A stretch of DNA of 9,304 bases, from positions 1-9,304 of the forward strand of contig JAEYAG010000232.1 of NCBI GenBank assembly GCA_023451265.1. Reading direction: 5' to 3'. Of the stretch, positions 1-6,572 are shown piece after piece; the first letter of the stretch is position 1; every line of letters starts with the position of its first letter. Below the pieces are notes generated by a model, which saw nothing but the letters and a program-made list of their open reading frames with translations, did not search any database and was not told the DNA's origin. This DNA is from Actinomycetes bacterium (GTDB taxonomy: Bacteria; Actinomycetota; Actinomycetes; Actinomycetales; Microbacteriaceae). The position numbers and the translations under genes are program-made.

Positions 1-1
1 C

Positions 2-946
2 CCCCTCATCGACCTGCTCGCCGGCCTGATGGAACGCCTGGCCGCCGCCGGATACCGCATCAAAGACGCCGCGATCGTCGCCGGCGACGCCTGGTGCGGT
101 TACTTCGAGCAGGCAGGCGAGCGCGACCTCGCCGAGCTCGATGCCGCGCGCGCCGCGATCCCAGCCGAACTGCACCACCGCCGGGCACCGGAGCGACTGC
201 CCGCCCGAAACACCGAGCTGGCCGAGCAGGTCACACTCGCCCTGCTCGACCGTCTGATCGACGACGGCGAATGCGACGCGTTCGGCGTCGTACGCTCCAG
301 TGCACCGCCCGACCCGATCGACCTCCTCGAGGACCTCCTTACCCGTGACCCCGACACCGTCGGGCCGCTGAGCCTCGCGCGTCTGCTCTCGACACTGCTG
401 ACGGAGGGCGACGTCGACCGCACCGTGCTGCAGATCGCCTTCGGCCGCGCGGTGGGCGAAGCATCCTGGCAGGCGACGCTGGCGAACCGGCGTCGGGCGG
501 CCGAGGCCGGCGTGCAGCCCGTCGACATCCTCCGCGACGACCACGAGAACGGACGGATGCCGGAGGACGGGCTCCGCAGAGCGGGCATGCTCATCGGCGA
601 CACACCGACCCGCCCGGACCCCGGCCGACTGCATCGGGGCGCGCTCCTGCTCGGCCGGGCCGTCGTCCACTGCGGACTCCCCGAGCGCTCCTGGGCCATG
701 TGCGCCCTCGCGTGGGTGCGCTGGGCGGTCGGACTCGCCACGGCGGCCGATGCCCTCGTGCGCGAAGCCATCCGCATCGACCCCGGCAACACCCTCGCCC
801 CCATCTATGCAGCGATTCTGCACGCCACCCCACCGGTCTGGATCTTCGACCGCCGCCCGCCGCAGAACCGCAAGGGCCGTCGCACCGCCGCCCGCGCGGC
901 ACGCCGCGATGCGCTGGTCGGCGCGCTCGGTAGGCTCGGGGAGTGA
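2..946 (+). CDS. DUF4192 domain-containing protein (5' truncated by window edge)
   Basis: The frame is open from the first bases of the window (PLIDLLAGL precedes the first Met at 29), so the true start lies upstream; 314 residues are visible. The family is recognised from the overall pattern: an N-terminal segment with AAIVAGDAWCGYF, a middle helical region, and a C-terminal helical repeat-like stretch with CALAWVRWAVG, AADALVREAIRIDPGN and LAPIYAAIL, which resembles a TPR-like hairpin and is typical of the actinobacterial DUF4192 family. The last ~30 residues are Arg-rich (NRKGRRTAARAARRDAL). There is no signal peptide or membrane segment in the visible part, so it is probably cytosolic. 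The function of DUF4192 is not known to me and none is proposed. Its TGA overlaps the GTG of the next gene by 4 bases (GTGA). The final Arg codon is AGG, unusual in this GC-rich gene, and forms part of a TAGGCT hexamer that may be the promoter of the next gene. Family assignment is fairly sure; the missing N-terminus is certain. Confidence 0.8.
   Translation, partial: PLIDLLAGLMERLAAAGYRIKDAAIVAGDAWCGYFEQAGERDLAELDAARAAIPAELHHRRAPERLPARNTELAEQVTLALLDRLIDDGECDAFGVVRSSAPPDPIDLLEDLLTRDPDTVGPLSLARLLSTLLTEGDVDRTVLQIAFGRAVGEASWQATLANRRRAAEAGVQPVDILRDDHENGRMPEDGLRRAGMLIGDTPTRPDPGRLHRGALLLGRAVVHCGLPERSWAMCALAWVRWAVGLATAADALVREAIRIDPGNTLAPIYAAILHATPPVWIFDRRPPQNRKGRRTAARAARRDALVGALGRLGE
931..943 (+). 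promoter_or_regulatory. Putative leaderless promoter (-10 TAGGCT) inside the end of the DUF4192 gene
   Basis: TAGGCT at 931-936 fits the actinobacterial TANNNT -10 and is followed by exactly 6 bases before the GTG at 943, the spacing of leaderless starts. No good -35 is visible 17-18 bases upstream. The purine run GGGGAG touches the GTG, so it is too close to act as a normal Shine-Dalgarno. The gene could therefore be read both by coupling to DUF4192 translation and from this internal start. Inference from position and motif only. Confidence 0.4.
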
Positions 947-1167
947 CTGCCGTCCTCATCGCCCTGCTGCTCGTCAACGCCGTCTTCAACGTCGTGGTCT
1001 GGCCGCGCTTCTACACCCGTGTCGCGAAAGATCCCCGCGCCCGTGGTGCCGACGGCAAGCCGACCCAGTTCCTCATCGTGCACGCGGTCCTCATCGCGCT
1101 GGCCCTGACCATCGCACTCGCCTCGGCCATCGCGGCGATCGCGGCGATGTTCTCGCCGGCCGCGTGA
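943..1167 (+). CDS. Small two-helix membrane protein, SCO4848-family-like
   Basis: The product has 74 residues, starting at a GTG that overlaps the upstream TGA by 4 bases. Residues ~2-20 (LIALLLVNAVFNVVVW) and ~44-70 (FLIVHAVLIALALTIALASAIAAIAAM) are hydrophobic and should form two transmembrane helices. They flank a short polar loop with RFYTRVAKDPRARGADGKPTQ. The order helix, aromatic W/F-rich exit, charged loop with a DxxGxPT-like turn, then FxxVHxxL entering helix 2 matches the SCO4848 family of small actinobacterial membrane proteins, whose function is unknown. The product should sit in the cytoplasmic membrane. The second helix is built on a short Ala/Ile repeat (AIAAIAAM), mirrored in the DNA as repeated ATCGCGGCG. 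Its overlap with DUF4192 suggests co-expression, although a promoter of its own is also possible. Existence of the gene is well supported; the family name is from memory of the pattern. Confidence 0.75.
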   Translation: MTAVLIALLLVNAVFNVVVWPRFYTRVAKDPRARGADGKPTQFLIVHAVLIALALTIALASAIAAIAAMFSPAA

Positions 1168-1267
1168 GCGCCTCCGGACACGCCGGGCGCGGCGCCGGCT
1201 CGCCCTCCCCTCACGACGCTCCGCGCCACGCTCGACACGTCTGCGCACCGCTGACTACCCTCGACCC
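1168..1267. other. 100-base non-coding gap before the maltokinase gene
   Basis: No coding frame is supported here. The right-hand 40 bases hold the putative maltokinase promoter. The left part contains a small GC-rich dyad, GCCGG (1182-1186) and CCGGC (1195-1199), shortly after the upstream stop. It could be a weak terminator hairpin, but five base pairs with no T-run is little better than chance at this GC content. Confidence 0.5.
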
Positions 1268-1268
1268 A
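1232..1268 (+). promoter_or_regulatory. Putative maltokinase promoter, leaderless
   Basis: A -35-like TCGACA (1232-1237, one mismatch to TTGACA), an 18-base spacer and a -10-like TACCCT (1256-1261) are followed by 6 bases and then the ATG at 1268. No Shine-Dalgarno precedes the ATG. Transcription would begin at or next to the A of the ATG. This is the only one of the five candidate promoters with a recognisable -35. Confidence 0.5.
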
Positions 1269-2554
1269 TGAACAGCACGCTGGCAGCCCTGACGGCATGG
1301 ATGCCGCGCCAGCGCTGGTACACCTCCACCGACGGCATCCCCCGCCTGCGCGTGCTCTCCGACGAACCGCTGCCCTCCGACGATCCGAGCGCCGAGGTGC
1401 GGGTCCTCGTCGTTGCCGATGACGCGCCCGCGAACCCCATCGTCTATCAGGTGCCCCTCGTCGTGAGAACGGCGACGGATGCCGCGGCCTCGGCATCCTT
1501 CATCGGACTGACCGACGCGGGGCGGCACCTGCTCGACGGACCGCACGACCCTGCCTACACCGCGGCGCTCTGGCGCGCGATCGCGCCGTATCAGGGCGCC
1601 GCGACCGCCGAAGTGCTCTCGGGCGAGCAGTCCAACACGTCGGTCATCTTCCACCCGGGCGACGGCGCACCGGTCATCTGCAAGGTCTTCCGCAGACTCC
1701 ACGCCGGCCTGAACCCCGACATCGAGCTGCAGAGCGCCCTCGCCGAGGCCGGTTCGCCGCACGTGCCGCGCGTGATCGGCCGCGTCGACGGGGAATGGTC
1801 CTCCCCGGGGACGTCCCGGTCCCCGGAATCGGGGTCGCTGGCCTTCGCCCAGGAGTTCTTCCCCGACGTCGCCGACGCGTGGCGCGTGGCCCTGACGGCC
1901 GCCGCCGATCACGCCGACTTCTCCGCCGACGCGCACAGCCTCGGACATGCCACCGCCGAGGTGCACCGCGACCTCGCGCGCCTCTTCCCCGCGCCGCCCG
2001 CCGACGCGGACGCCCAGGCCGCCATCACCGGTGCCTGGCGCCGGCGGCTGACCATCGCCCTCAGCGAGGTGCCGCAGCTCGCCCCGCACCGCGCGGCGAT
2101 CGAGAGCACGTACGTCGCCGCCGCGAGCGCACAGTGGCCGGCTCTGCAGCGCGTGCACGGCGACTACCACCTCGGTCAAGTGCTGCAGGTGCCCGGCCGC
2201 GGCTGGGTGCTGCTCGACTTCGAGGGCGAACCCATGCGCCCCATCAACGAGCGTCGCGCGCCCGATCTGGCTCTCCGCGACATCGCCGGCATGCTGCGCT
2301 CGTTCGACTACGTCGCCGGGTCCCTCACCCTGGCGACGCCCGACGCCCGCGAATCCGCCGATGCGTGGGCGGATGCCGCGCGCGACGCGTTCCTCCGCGG
2401 CTACCGGGATTCCTCCGGCAGCACGACCGCGGGCGCCCTCTTGAACGCGCTGGAACTCGACAAAGCCGTCTACGAAGCGATCTACGAGGCCCGCCACCGA
2501 CCGGCGTGGCTCGCGATACCGCTCGCCGCCGTCACGCGGCTCGTCGCGCGCTGA
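1268..2554 (+). CDS. mak: Maltokinase (ATP:maltose 1-phosphotransferase), Mak/Pep2 family
   Basis: A cytosolic kinase of 428 aa that converts maltose plus ATP to maltose 1-phosphate, the donor used by GlgE in alpha-glucan synthesis. The N-terminal cap domain starts with the family-typical W-M-P-RQRWY (residues 11-18) and includes VYQVPLVVR (59-67). The kinase part shows GEQSNTS (119-125, nucleotide-binding loop), the ATP-binding lysine in VICKVFRR (K139), the catalytic loop HGDYHLGQVL (297-306, D299 the likely base), and the metal-binding DFEGEP (317-322) followed by RRAPDLALRDIAGMLRSFDY. The C-terminus, YEARHRPAWLAIPLAAV, is also typical. Length is slightly below the usual ~440-460 aa, mainly in the cap. 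All key residues are present, so it should be active. The chosen ATG fits both the cap domain and the promoter. In many actinobacteria mak is fused to or beside treS, glgE or glgB; none of these is in this window. A generic aminoglycoside-phosphotransferase label would be less specific. Confidence 0.88.
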   Translation: MNSTLAALTAWMPRQRWYTSTDGIPRLRVLSDEPLPSDDPSAEVRVLVVADDAPANPIVYQVPLVVRTATDAAASASFIGLTDAGRHLLDGPHDPAYTAALWRAIAPYQGAATAEVLSGEQSNTSVIFHPGDGAPVICKVFRRLHAGLNPDIELQSALAEAGSPHVPRVIGRVDGEWSSPGTSRSPESGSLAFAQEFFPDVADAWRVALTAAADHADFSADAHSLGHATAEVHRDLARLFPAPPADADAQAAITGAWRRRLTIALSEVPQLAPHRAAIESTYVAAASAQWPALQRVHGDYHLGQVLQVPGRGWVLLDFEGEPMRPINERRAPDLALRDIAGMLRSFDYVAGSLTLATPDARESADAWADAARDAFLRGYRDSSGSTTAGALLNALELDKAVYEAIYEARHRPAWLAIPLAAVTRLVAR

Positions 2555-2586
2555 TCCCAGACCCCGCTTCGTCGCGCGCTGATCCC
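2541..2586 (+). repeat. Direct repeat duplicating the 3' end of the maltokinase gene
   Basis: TCGTCGCGCGCTGATCCC occurs at 2541-2558 and again, identically, at 2569-2586 (18 bases, period 28). The first copy carries the last codons and the TGA stop of the maltokinase; the second lies just beyond. It looks like a small tandem duplication across the gene end. Confidence 0.8.
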
Positions 2587-2646
2587 GGACGCTGAGCCCA
2601 GAGCCCGCGCGCGGAGCCCGGAGGCCCGACGCCGGAGCCCCGGGCG
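2587..2646. repeat. Degenerate GAGCCC repeats between convergent genes
   Basis: Four exact GAGCCC units (2594-2599, 2601-2606, 2614-2619, 2635-2640) and one GAGGCCC variant (2621-2627) fill the gap between two converging genes. Spacing is irregular, so this is not a CRISPR array. I see no clear terminator stem or T-tract. Slippage-prone low-complexity spacer is the simplest reading. Confidence 0.6.
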
Positions 2647-3918
2647 CTACTCGTCGTCGAGGTCGGCCTCGTCCGCCTCGTCGTCGTCCTCATCGCTCGA
2701 GGCGAGATGCCACGTCTCCCACCGCGTCATGAGCTCGCCGATCGCCGCCGCGAACCGGGCCGAGGCCGCGCCGGGAGCGGTGTCGCCGAAATAGTGGCGC
2801 ACCCATCCCTCCAGCCGCGACACGGCGTCGGGGTCCGACAGCACCCGGGCGGTCTCCTCGAGGATGCGGGGCGCGTCGGCGGCATCCAACCACTCGGCAT
2901 CCGAGAGGTACCCGTGCGTGTCGACGATCGCGGCCGGGTCGACGGGCCGGGTCACCATCAGCGGCCGGTCGGCGGCGAGCCGGTCGTACACCATGGCGGA
3001 GATGTCGACCACCGCGACGTCGGCGGCGGCCAGCTGCCAGCCGAGATCGGGCTGGTCGTCGAAGACGTGCTGCGCCCGCGGATCGGCCGCGTTGGCCGCA
3101 GCGATCGCGGCGATGATCCGCTGGTTCGCGGCGCCGTACGCGCCGTCGACGACCCCGGACCGCGGATGCGGCCGGTAGATGAGCCGATGCGCGGGCGAGG
3201 CGAGCACCGCGGAGGCGAGCGCTTCGCCGTGCGTCGCGATCGAGCCGTAATGGGCGGAGGGACGATCGCCCTCCCAGGTCGGCGCGTACAGGACGACCGT
3301 GCGCTCGTCGGGCGTGTACGGCAGCGTCCCGGAATAGTGGTCGGCCTGCGGCCGCCCGATCTGCATCGTGCGGGTGTCGAGGTCGTAATCCCACAGCACC
3401 CGCGCCAGCCGCTGCCGGGCGGCCTCGCCCGCGACGAAGGCGACGTCGTACGCCTTGAACTGGTTCGTGGTCATGTACATCTTGTCGGACTCGCCGTGGT
3501 TGATGAACACGTGCCAGCGCCGGCCGTAGCGGAACATCTGGAAGTTGCGGGTGTTCTGGTTGACGTACAGCACGACGCGGATGTCCTGGTCGGCGACGTA
3601 GCGCTCCAGGTCACGCACGGTCGGCACGAACGCGACCGGCAGCGCGTCGTCGGCGAGGATCGCTCGCGCGCCCGTCGCGCTGCGGCTGAGCACGACGACC
3701 GGCCACGTCTTCGCGATCTCGGCGAGCGGCTTGTACCACTGCCGGATCTGATACATGTTCACGTCACCGTCGGCGAAGTACACCGCGATGCGGAAGTGCT
3801 GGGCCGGATGCCGGGGCTGCTGCGCCAGGCGGGACCTCACATCGATGACGGCGCGGCGATTGCGCAGCGCCTTGCGCAGCAGCGCAACGGCTTTGCGCCC
3901 GTCCGAAAGGATTCCCAC
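2647..3918 (-). CDS. Divergent CDP-glycerol glycerophosphotransferase-like protein with acidic C-terminal tail
   Basis: The product has 423 aa when started at GTG 3918-3916; the open frame runs further upstream, but those residues are Arg/Ser-rich and overlap the divergent gene, so I exclude them. Known TagB/TagF enzymes transfer glycerol-phosphate units from CDP-glycerol to a lipid-linked acceptor at the inner membrane face. Family hallmarks are present but altered: NHGESDK (140-146) where relatives have WHGTPLK, LYAPTWEGD (210-218), YRPHP (248-252) and AAADVAVVDISAMVYD (297-312) where relatives have the LITDYSSxxFD motif. Both histidine positions known to matter in TagF-like enzymes (H141, H251) are kept. 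The N-terminus has a basic helix (residues 5-30, KAVALLRKALRNRRAV), then FRIAVYFADGDVNMYQIRQWYKPL, a start typical of actinobacterial homologues. The last 17 residues contain 12 Asp/Glu. There is no TM segment. It is transcribed divergently from the glycosyltransferase at 3989, suggesting a shared surface-polymer pathway. Fold and family are fairly sure; the substrate is unknown and may not be CDP-glycerol. Confidence 0.8.
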   Translation of the reverse strand: MGILSDGRKAVALLRKALRNRRAVIDVRSRLAQQPRHPAQHFRIAVYFADGDVNMYQIRQWYKPLAEIAKTWPVVVLSRSATGARAILADDALPVAFVPTVRDLERYVADQDIRVVLYVNQNTRNFQMFRYGRRWHVFINHGESDKMYMTTNQFKAYDVAFVAGEAARQRLARVLWDYDLDTRTMQIGRPQADHYSGTLPYTPDERTVVLYAPTWEGDRPSAHYGSIATHGEALASAVLASPAHRLIYRPHPRSGVVDGAYGAANQRIIAAIAAANAADPRAQHVFDDQPDLGWQLAAADVAVVDISAMVYDRLAADRPLMVTRPVDPAAIVDTHGYLSDAEWLDAADAPRILEETARVLSDPDAVSRLEGWVRHYFGDTAPGAASARFAAAIGELMTRWETWHLASSDEDDDEADEADLDDE

Positions 3919-3930
3919 CCCTCCAGGGTA
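3916..3930 (-). promoter_or_regulatory. Putative leaderless promoter of the 2647-3918 gene
   Basis: On the minus strand TACCCT (3930-3925) is followed by 6 bases and then the GTG (3918-3916). This is the same hexamer and spacing as at the maltokinase gene. The 6 bases are GGAGGG, which look like a Shine-Dalgarno but touch the start codon and would be too close to work as one. No convincing -35 is seen. Confidence 0.45.
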
Positions 3931-3976
3931 CGGCCCCGGGCGCACGGGCCCGCCGTCCGCGGTCCGGGCGGCGTGG

Positions 3977-3991
3977 CATGATCGACGGGTG
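3977..3991 (+). promoter_or_regulatory. Putative leaderless promoter of the glycosyltransferase gene
   Basis: CATGAT (3977-3982; one mismatch to the TANNNT pattern, close to TATGAT) is followed by 6 bases and the GTG at 3989-3991. The spacing matches the other start sites in the window. The -35 is not recognisable. Together with the minus-strand box at 3925-3930 it makes the 70-base gap a divergent promoter region. Confidence 0.35.
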
Positions 3992-5080
3992 CACGACGAC
4001 GACCACCGCCAGCGGGACGCCCCCGTTCCCCCGGCGGATGCGGGGGTCAGCTTCGTCATGCCGGTGCTCAACGAGCGGGCGTATCTCGAGCGCGCCGTGC
4101 AGAGCGTCCTGGAGCAGCAGCTCGACGGGCCGGCGGAGGTGGTGCTCGCCCTCGGCCCGTCCACCGACGGGACCGACGAGATCGCCGAGCGCCTGGCCGC
4201 CGCCGACCCACGGGTGCGGCTGATCGCGAACCCCGCCGCCGACATCCCGGTGGGCCTGAACCTCGCGATCCGCGCCGCGGTCCACCCCACGATCGTCCGC
4301 GTGGACGCGCATTCCGAACTCGAGCGCGGCTACACCCGTCGCGCGCTGGCGACTCTCGCCGACACGCGCGCCGCCAACGTCGGCGGCGTCATGCGCGCCG
4401 ACGGCCGCACGCCCTTCCAGCGCGCCGTCGCCCGCGCCTACAACTCCCCCATCGGCCTCGGCGGCGGCGCGTACCACTCCGGCGGCGCCGCGGGCCCCGC
4501 CGAGTCGGCCTACCTGGGGGTCATGCGCCGAGCCGTCCTCGACGAGGTCGGGCTGTTCGACGAGACCATCCGCCGCGGCGAGGACTGGGAGCTCAACCTC
4601 CGCATCCGACGCGCCGGCTACCGCGTGTGGTTCGACCCCACCCTCGCCGTCACCTACTGGCCGCGCGAGCGGTGGTCGCGCCTGGCCCGTCAGTTCCGCT
4701 CGACGGGAACGTGGCGGGGCGAGCTGGTCCGCCGGTACGGCCGCCGCAACTCCGTGCGGTTCTTCGCGCCTCCCGCGCTGGTCCTGCTCGTGCTGCTCGC
4801 CGTCGTGGTGGGTCTTCTGCAGGCGACGGGCGTGCTCGGCGGTGCGGCCGCGCTCGCGGCATCCGTCGTCTATCTGCCGCTCGTGGCGTACGCCGTCCTC
4901 GTCCTCGGGTACGCCTGCAGTCGCGGGGCCGGCCCCGGCATCCGCGAACGCCTGTGGACACTCGTCGTCATTCCGACGATGCACCTGGCATGGGGCAGCG
5001 GGTTCCTCATCGGCGCGGCGCGCGGTGCCCGTGAGAACGTCGACACCTCACGCCTGGACCGCAACACGCCGCTGCCCTGA
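3989..5080 (+). CDS. Family 2 glycosyltransferase, ExoA-like, membrane anchored
   Basis: The product has 363 aa from GTG 3989. The open frame continues upstream to 3755 but only as antisense of the neighbouring gene, and the GT-A domain starts right after a short acidic/His-rich leader (HDDDHRQRD). Residues 20-28 (VSFVMPVLN) begin the nucleotide-binding fold; GPSTDGTDEIAERLA (56-70) follows. RVDAH (104-108) replaces the classic DXD and is characteristic of the ExoA (succinoglycan-type) GT2 subfamily. GEDWELNLRIRRAGYRVWFDP (197-217) contains the ED catalytic-base motif, and STGTWRGELVRRYG (238-251) matches the family's post-catalytic segment. The C-terminus has hydrophobic segments at ~258-280 and ~285-309 and a weaker one at ~322-344, so the enzyme should sit in the cytoplasmic membrane with its catalytic domain inside. 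It would add a sugar from a nucleotide sugar to a lipid-linked intermediate; sugar and acceptor cannot be read from sequence. Its neighbours suggest a surface glycopolymer. Confidence 0.85.
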   Translation: MHDDDHRQRDAPVPPADAGVSFVMPVLNERAYLERAVQSVLEQQLDGPAEVVLALGPSTDGTDEIAERLAAADPRVRLIANPAADIPVGLNLAIRAAVHPTIVRVDAHSELERGYTRRALATLADTRAANVGGVMRADGRTPFQRAVARAYNSPIGLGGGAYHSGGAAGPAESAYLGVMRRAVLDEVGLFDETIRRGEDWELNLRIRRAGYRVWFDPTLAVTYWPRERWSRLARQFRSTGTWRGELVRRYGRRNSVRFFAPPALVLLVLLAVVVGLLQATGVLGGAAALAASVVYLPLVAYAVLVLGYACSRGAGPGIRERLWTLVVIPTMHLAWGSGFLIGAARGARENVDTSRLDRNTPLP

Positions 5081-5083
5081 CTC

Positions 5084-5109
5084 ATCGTTCACGCGGAGTG
5101 ATCGTTCAC
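5084..5109. repeat. Short direct repeat at the convergent gene junction
   Basis: ATCGTTCAC occurs at 5084-5092 and 5101-5109, period 17. The second copy covers the stop codon (minus strand TGA, 5108-5106) of the leftward gene. Only 25 bases separate the two converging stop codons, and no terminator hairpin of note is visible. Confidence 0.55.
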
Positions 5110-6572
5110 CCGCGATCGACGAACCCCTGATCGAGGATGCGGGCGACCACCCGCTCCGCAGCGTGACCGTCGTCGCGGGCGTTGAAACGGTCGCGCCAGC
5201 GCGCGTACCGGTCGGCGACCGCCGTGACCGCGGCGGGATCGTTGAGGGCGGCGGTGAGCTCCGCCTGGGTGGCGGTCAATGGTCCCGGGGCGTGCGCGGC
5301 CAGGTCGAAGTAGAACCCGCGCAGCTCTCCCCGGTAGTGCTCGACGTCGGGCGTGAAGAAGTACAGCGGCTTGCCCGTCGCGGTGAAGTCGAACATGACG
5401 GACGAATAGTCGGTGATGAGCGCGTCGGCGGCCACCAGCAGCTCGGAGATGTCGGGATACGCCGTCACGTCGATGACGCGGGCACCCGCCGCGTCGGATC
5501 CCGGCAGCAGCGTCCGCGAGTGGCCGCGCACCATCACGACCGCATCGGTGTCGCGGGCGAGTCGCTCCAGATCGAGGAAGTCGACGATCTCGTCGCGATC
5601 GTCCCGCCACGTCGGCGCGTAGAGCAGCACGCGGGCATCGGCCGCGATGCCCAGCGCCGCTCGGACCGCCGCGCCGTCGGCGGTGACGAGCACGTCGTTG
5701 CGGGGATAGCCCTCCACCCAGATGGGACGTCGGAGGAACGCGTAGGCCTTGCGCAGGATGCGGGCGCCGTAGGCGTTCTGTGCGAGCAGCACGTCCCAGC
5801 GGCGGCTCTCGCGGAGCACCGCGACCATCCGCCGCGGATCGAATCCGGGCCGGTGGAGCGCGAGCCGCTTCAGCGGAGTGCCGTGCCACGTCTGCAGCAC
5901 CACCTGGCCGGGCCGGCGGGTGTAGCGACGACGCAGCCAGTCGTTGACGACGAGCAGGCGCGCCGATCCCCGTGCCCGCCACCACTGCGGACTGCCCTCG
6001 ATCACCGGGATGGCACCGTCCGGGACGGCGACCGACAGGTCGACGACGCTCCAGTACCGGGTGACACCCGGGGCCACTCGGGCCAGCTCACGGTCGATGG
6101 CCCGGGGATTGCAGCTCGCGTTGCGGCCGTAGAAGCTCTCGAAGAAGACGGCGTTCTCCAGGTCCGCGCCCGGCGGGCGGTTCGCGTAGCGGCGCTCGAG
6201 CGCCGCCTGACCCTCGCCGGAGTCGTAGGCGGGATCGATGGGCGCCCGCACGGTGAGGCGATCGCCGTCGAGCCGCGCCCGCAGGGTGGTCGCCGCGGTC
6301 TCGGGGGCGGTCGCCGGCACCTCGAGCCGCGTGCCGGCATCGTCCGTGAGACGCACCTCGTACACCCCGCTCGGCAGCGGAAGCGATGGCCCGCCCCACC
6401 GCGACGCCCGCAGCGGCAGCTCCACCGACCACTGTCCGTCACCGGCATCCTGCGGCGTCGCTTCGACGCGCGCGCGCCGGCCGACGAGCCCCGCCGCGGC
6501 GGGGGCGGCGCCGACGCCGTGCAGCACGAGCGCGGGAACCGGATCGGTGTCGATGCGGGCGGTGATCGTCAT
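5106..6572 (-). CDS. CDP-glycerol glycerophosphotransferase family protein (TagF/TagB-like) with N-terminal beta domain
   Basis: The product has 488 aa from ATG 6572-6570, whose ATGA overlaps the upstream stop by 4 bases. AGAGAGG, 5 bases before the ATG, is a reasonable Shine-Dalgarno, so translation is coupled. Residues 1-~112 look beta-rich (alternating hydrophobics such as VYEVRL, TTLRARLDGDRLTVRAP) and probably form an Ig-like domain of unknown role. The catalytic part is classical: NAVFFESFYGRNASCNPRAI (140-159), QTWHGTPLKRL (227-237, H230), EGYPRNDVL (287-295), LLYAPTWRDD (316-325), VRGHSR (348-353, H351), and SELLVAADALITDYSSVMFD (376-395). The two histidines match those essential in TagF-like enzymes. 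There is no signal peptide or TM helix; family members act peripherally on the inner membrane face, moving glycerol-phosphate (or ribitol-phosphate) from a CDP-activated donor onto a lipid-linked chain. This is the more canonical of the three paralogues in the window and the likelier polymerase, but primer versus polymerase activity and donor cannot be settled by sequence. Confidence 0.87.
   Translation of the reverse strand: MTITARIDTDPVPALVLHGVGAAPAAAGLVGRRARVEATPQDAGDGQWSVELPLRASRWGGPSLPLPSGVYEVRLTDDAGTRLEVPATAPETAATTLRARLDGDRLTVRAPIDPAYDSGEGQAALERRYANRPPGADLENAVFFESFYGRNASCNPRAIDRELARVAPGVTRYWSVVDLSVAVPDGAIPVIEGSPQWWRARGSARLLVVNDWLRRRYTRRPGQVVLQTWHGTPLKRLALHRPGFDPRRMVAVLRESRRWDVLLAQNAYGARILRKAYAFLRRPIWVEGYPRNDVLVTADGAAVRAALGIAADARVLLYAPTWRDDRDEIVDFLDLERLARDTDAVVMVRGHSRTLLPGSDAAGARVIDVTAYPDISELLVAADALITDYSSVMFDFTATGKPLYFFTPDVEHYRGELRGFYFDLAAHAPGPLTATQAELTAALNDPAAVTAVADRYARWRDRFNARDDGHAAERVVARILDQGFVDRG

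Noticed and set aside
1182..1199. GCCGG/CCGGC dyad after the small membrane protein gene as a terminator
   Set aside because: Only a 5-bp stem with an 8-base loop and no T-run, expected often by chance at this GC content; mentioned in the gap entry but not called as a terminator.
1211..2497. A 428-codon minus-strand frame opposite the maltokinase
   Set aside because: Its product is Arg/Gly/Val-rich without motifs and is the mirror of a well-supported kinase gene with all its catalytic residues.
2587..2646. GAGCCC units as a possible CRISPR or iteron array
   Set aside because: Units are only 6-7 bases, irregularly spaced, and span less than 60 bases with no conserved spacer length.
2707..3981. 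A 424-codon plus-strand frame opposite the divergent transferase, and a 406-codon minus-strand frame at 3764-4984 opposite the glycosyltransferase
   Set aside because: Both are compositional shadows (Arg/Gly/Asp/His-rich, no recognisable fold) of genes with clear family motifs.
3755..3988. Upstream in-frame extension of the glycosyltransferase
   Set aside because: These residues are antisense to the neighbouring gene, Arg-rich and without domain content; the GTG at 3989 fits the -10 spacing and the start of the GT-A domain.
3919..4290. Upstream in-frame extension of the 2647-3918 transferase
   Set aside because: It would overlap the 5' part of the divergent glycosyltransferase and encodes Ser/Arg/Thr-rich sequence; the GTG at 3918 is preceded by TACCCT and begins a typical family N-terminus.
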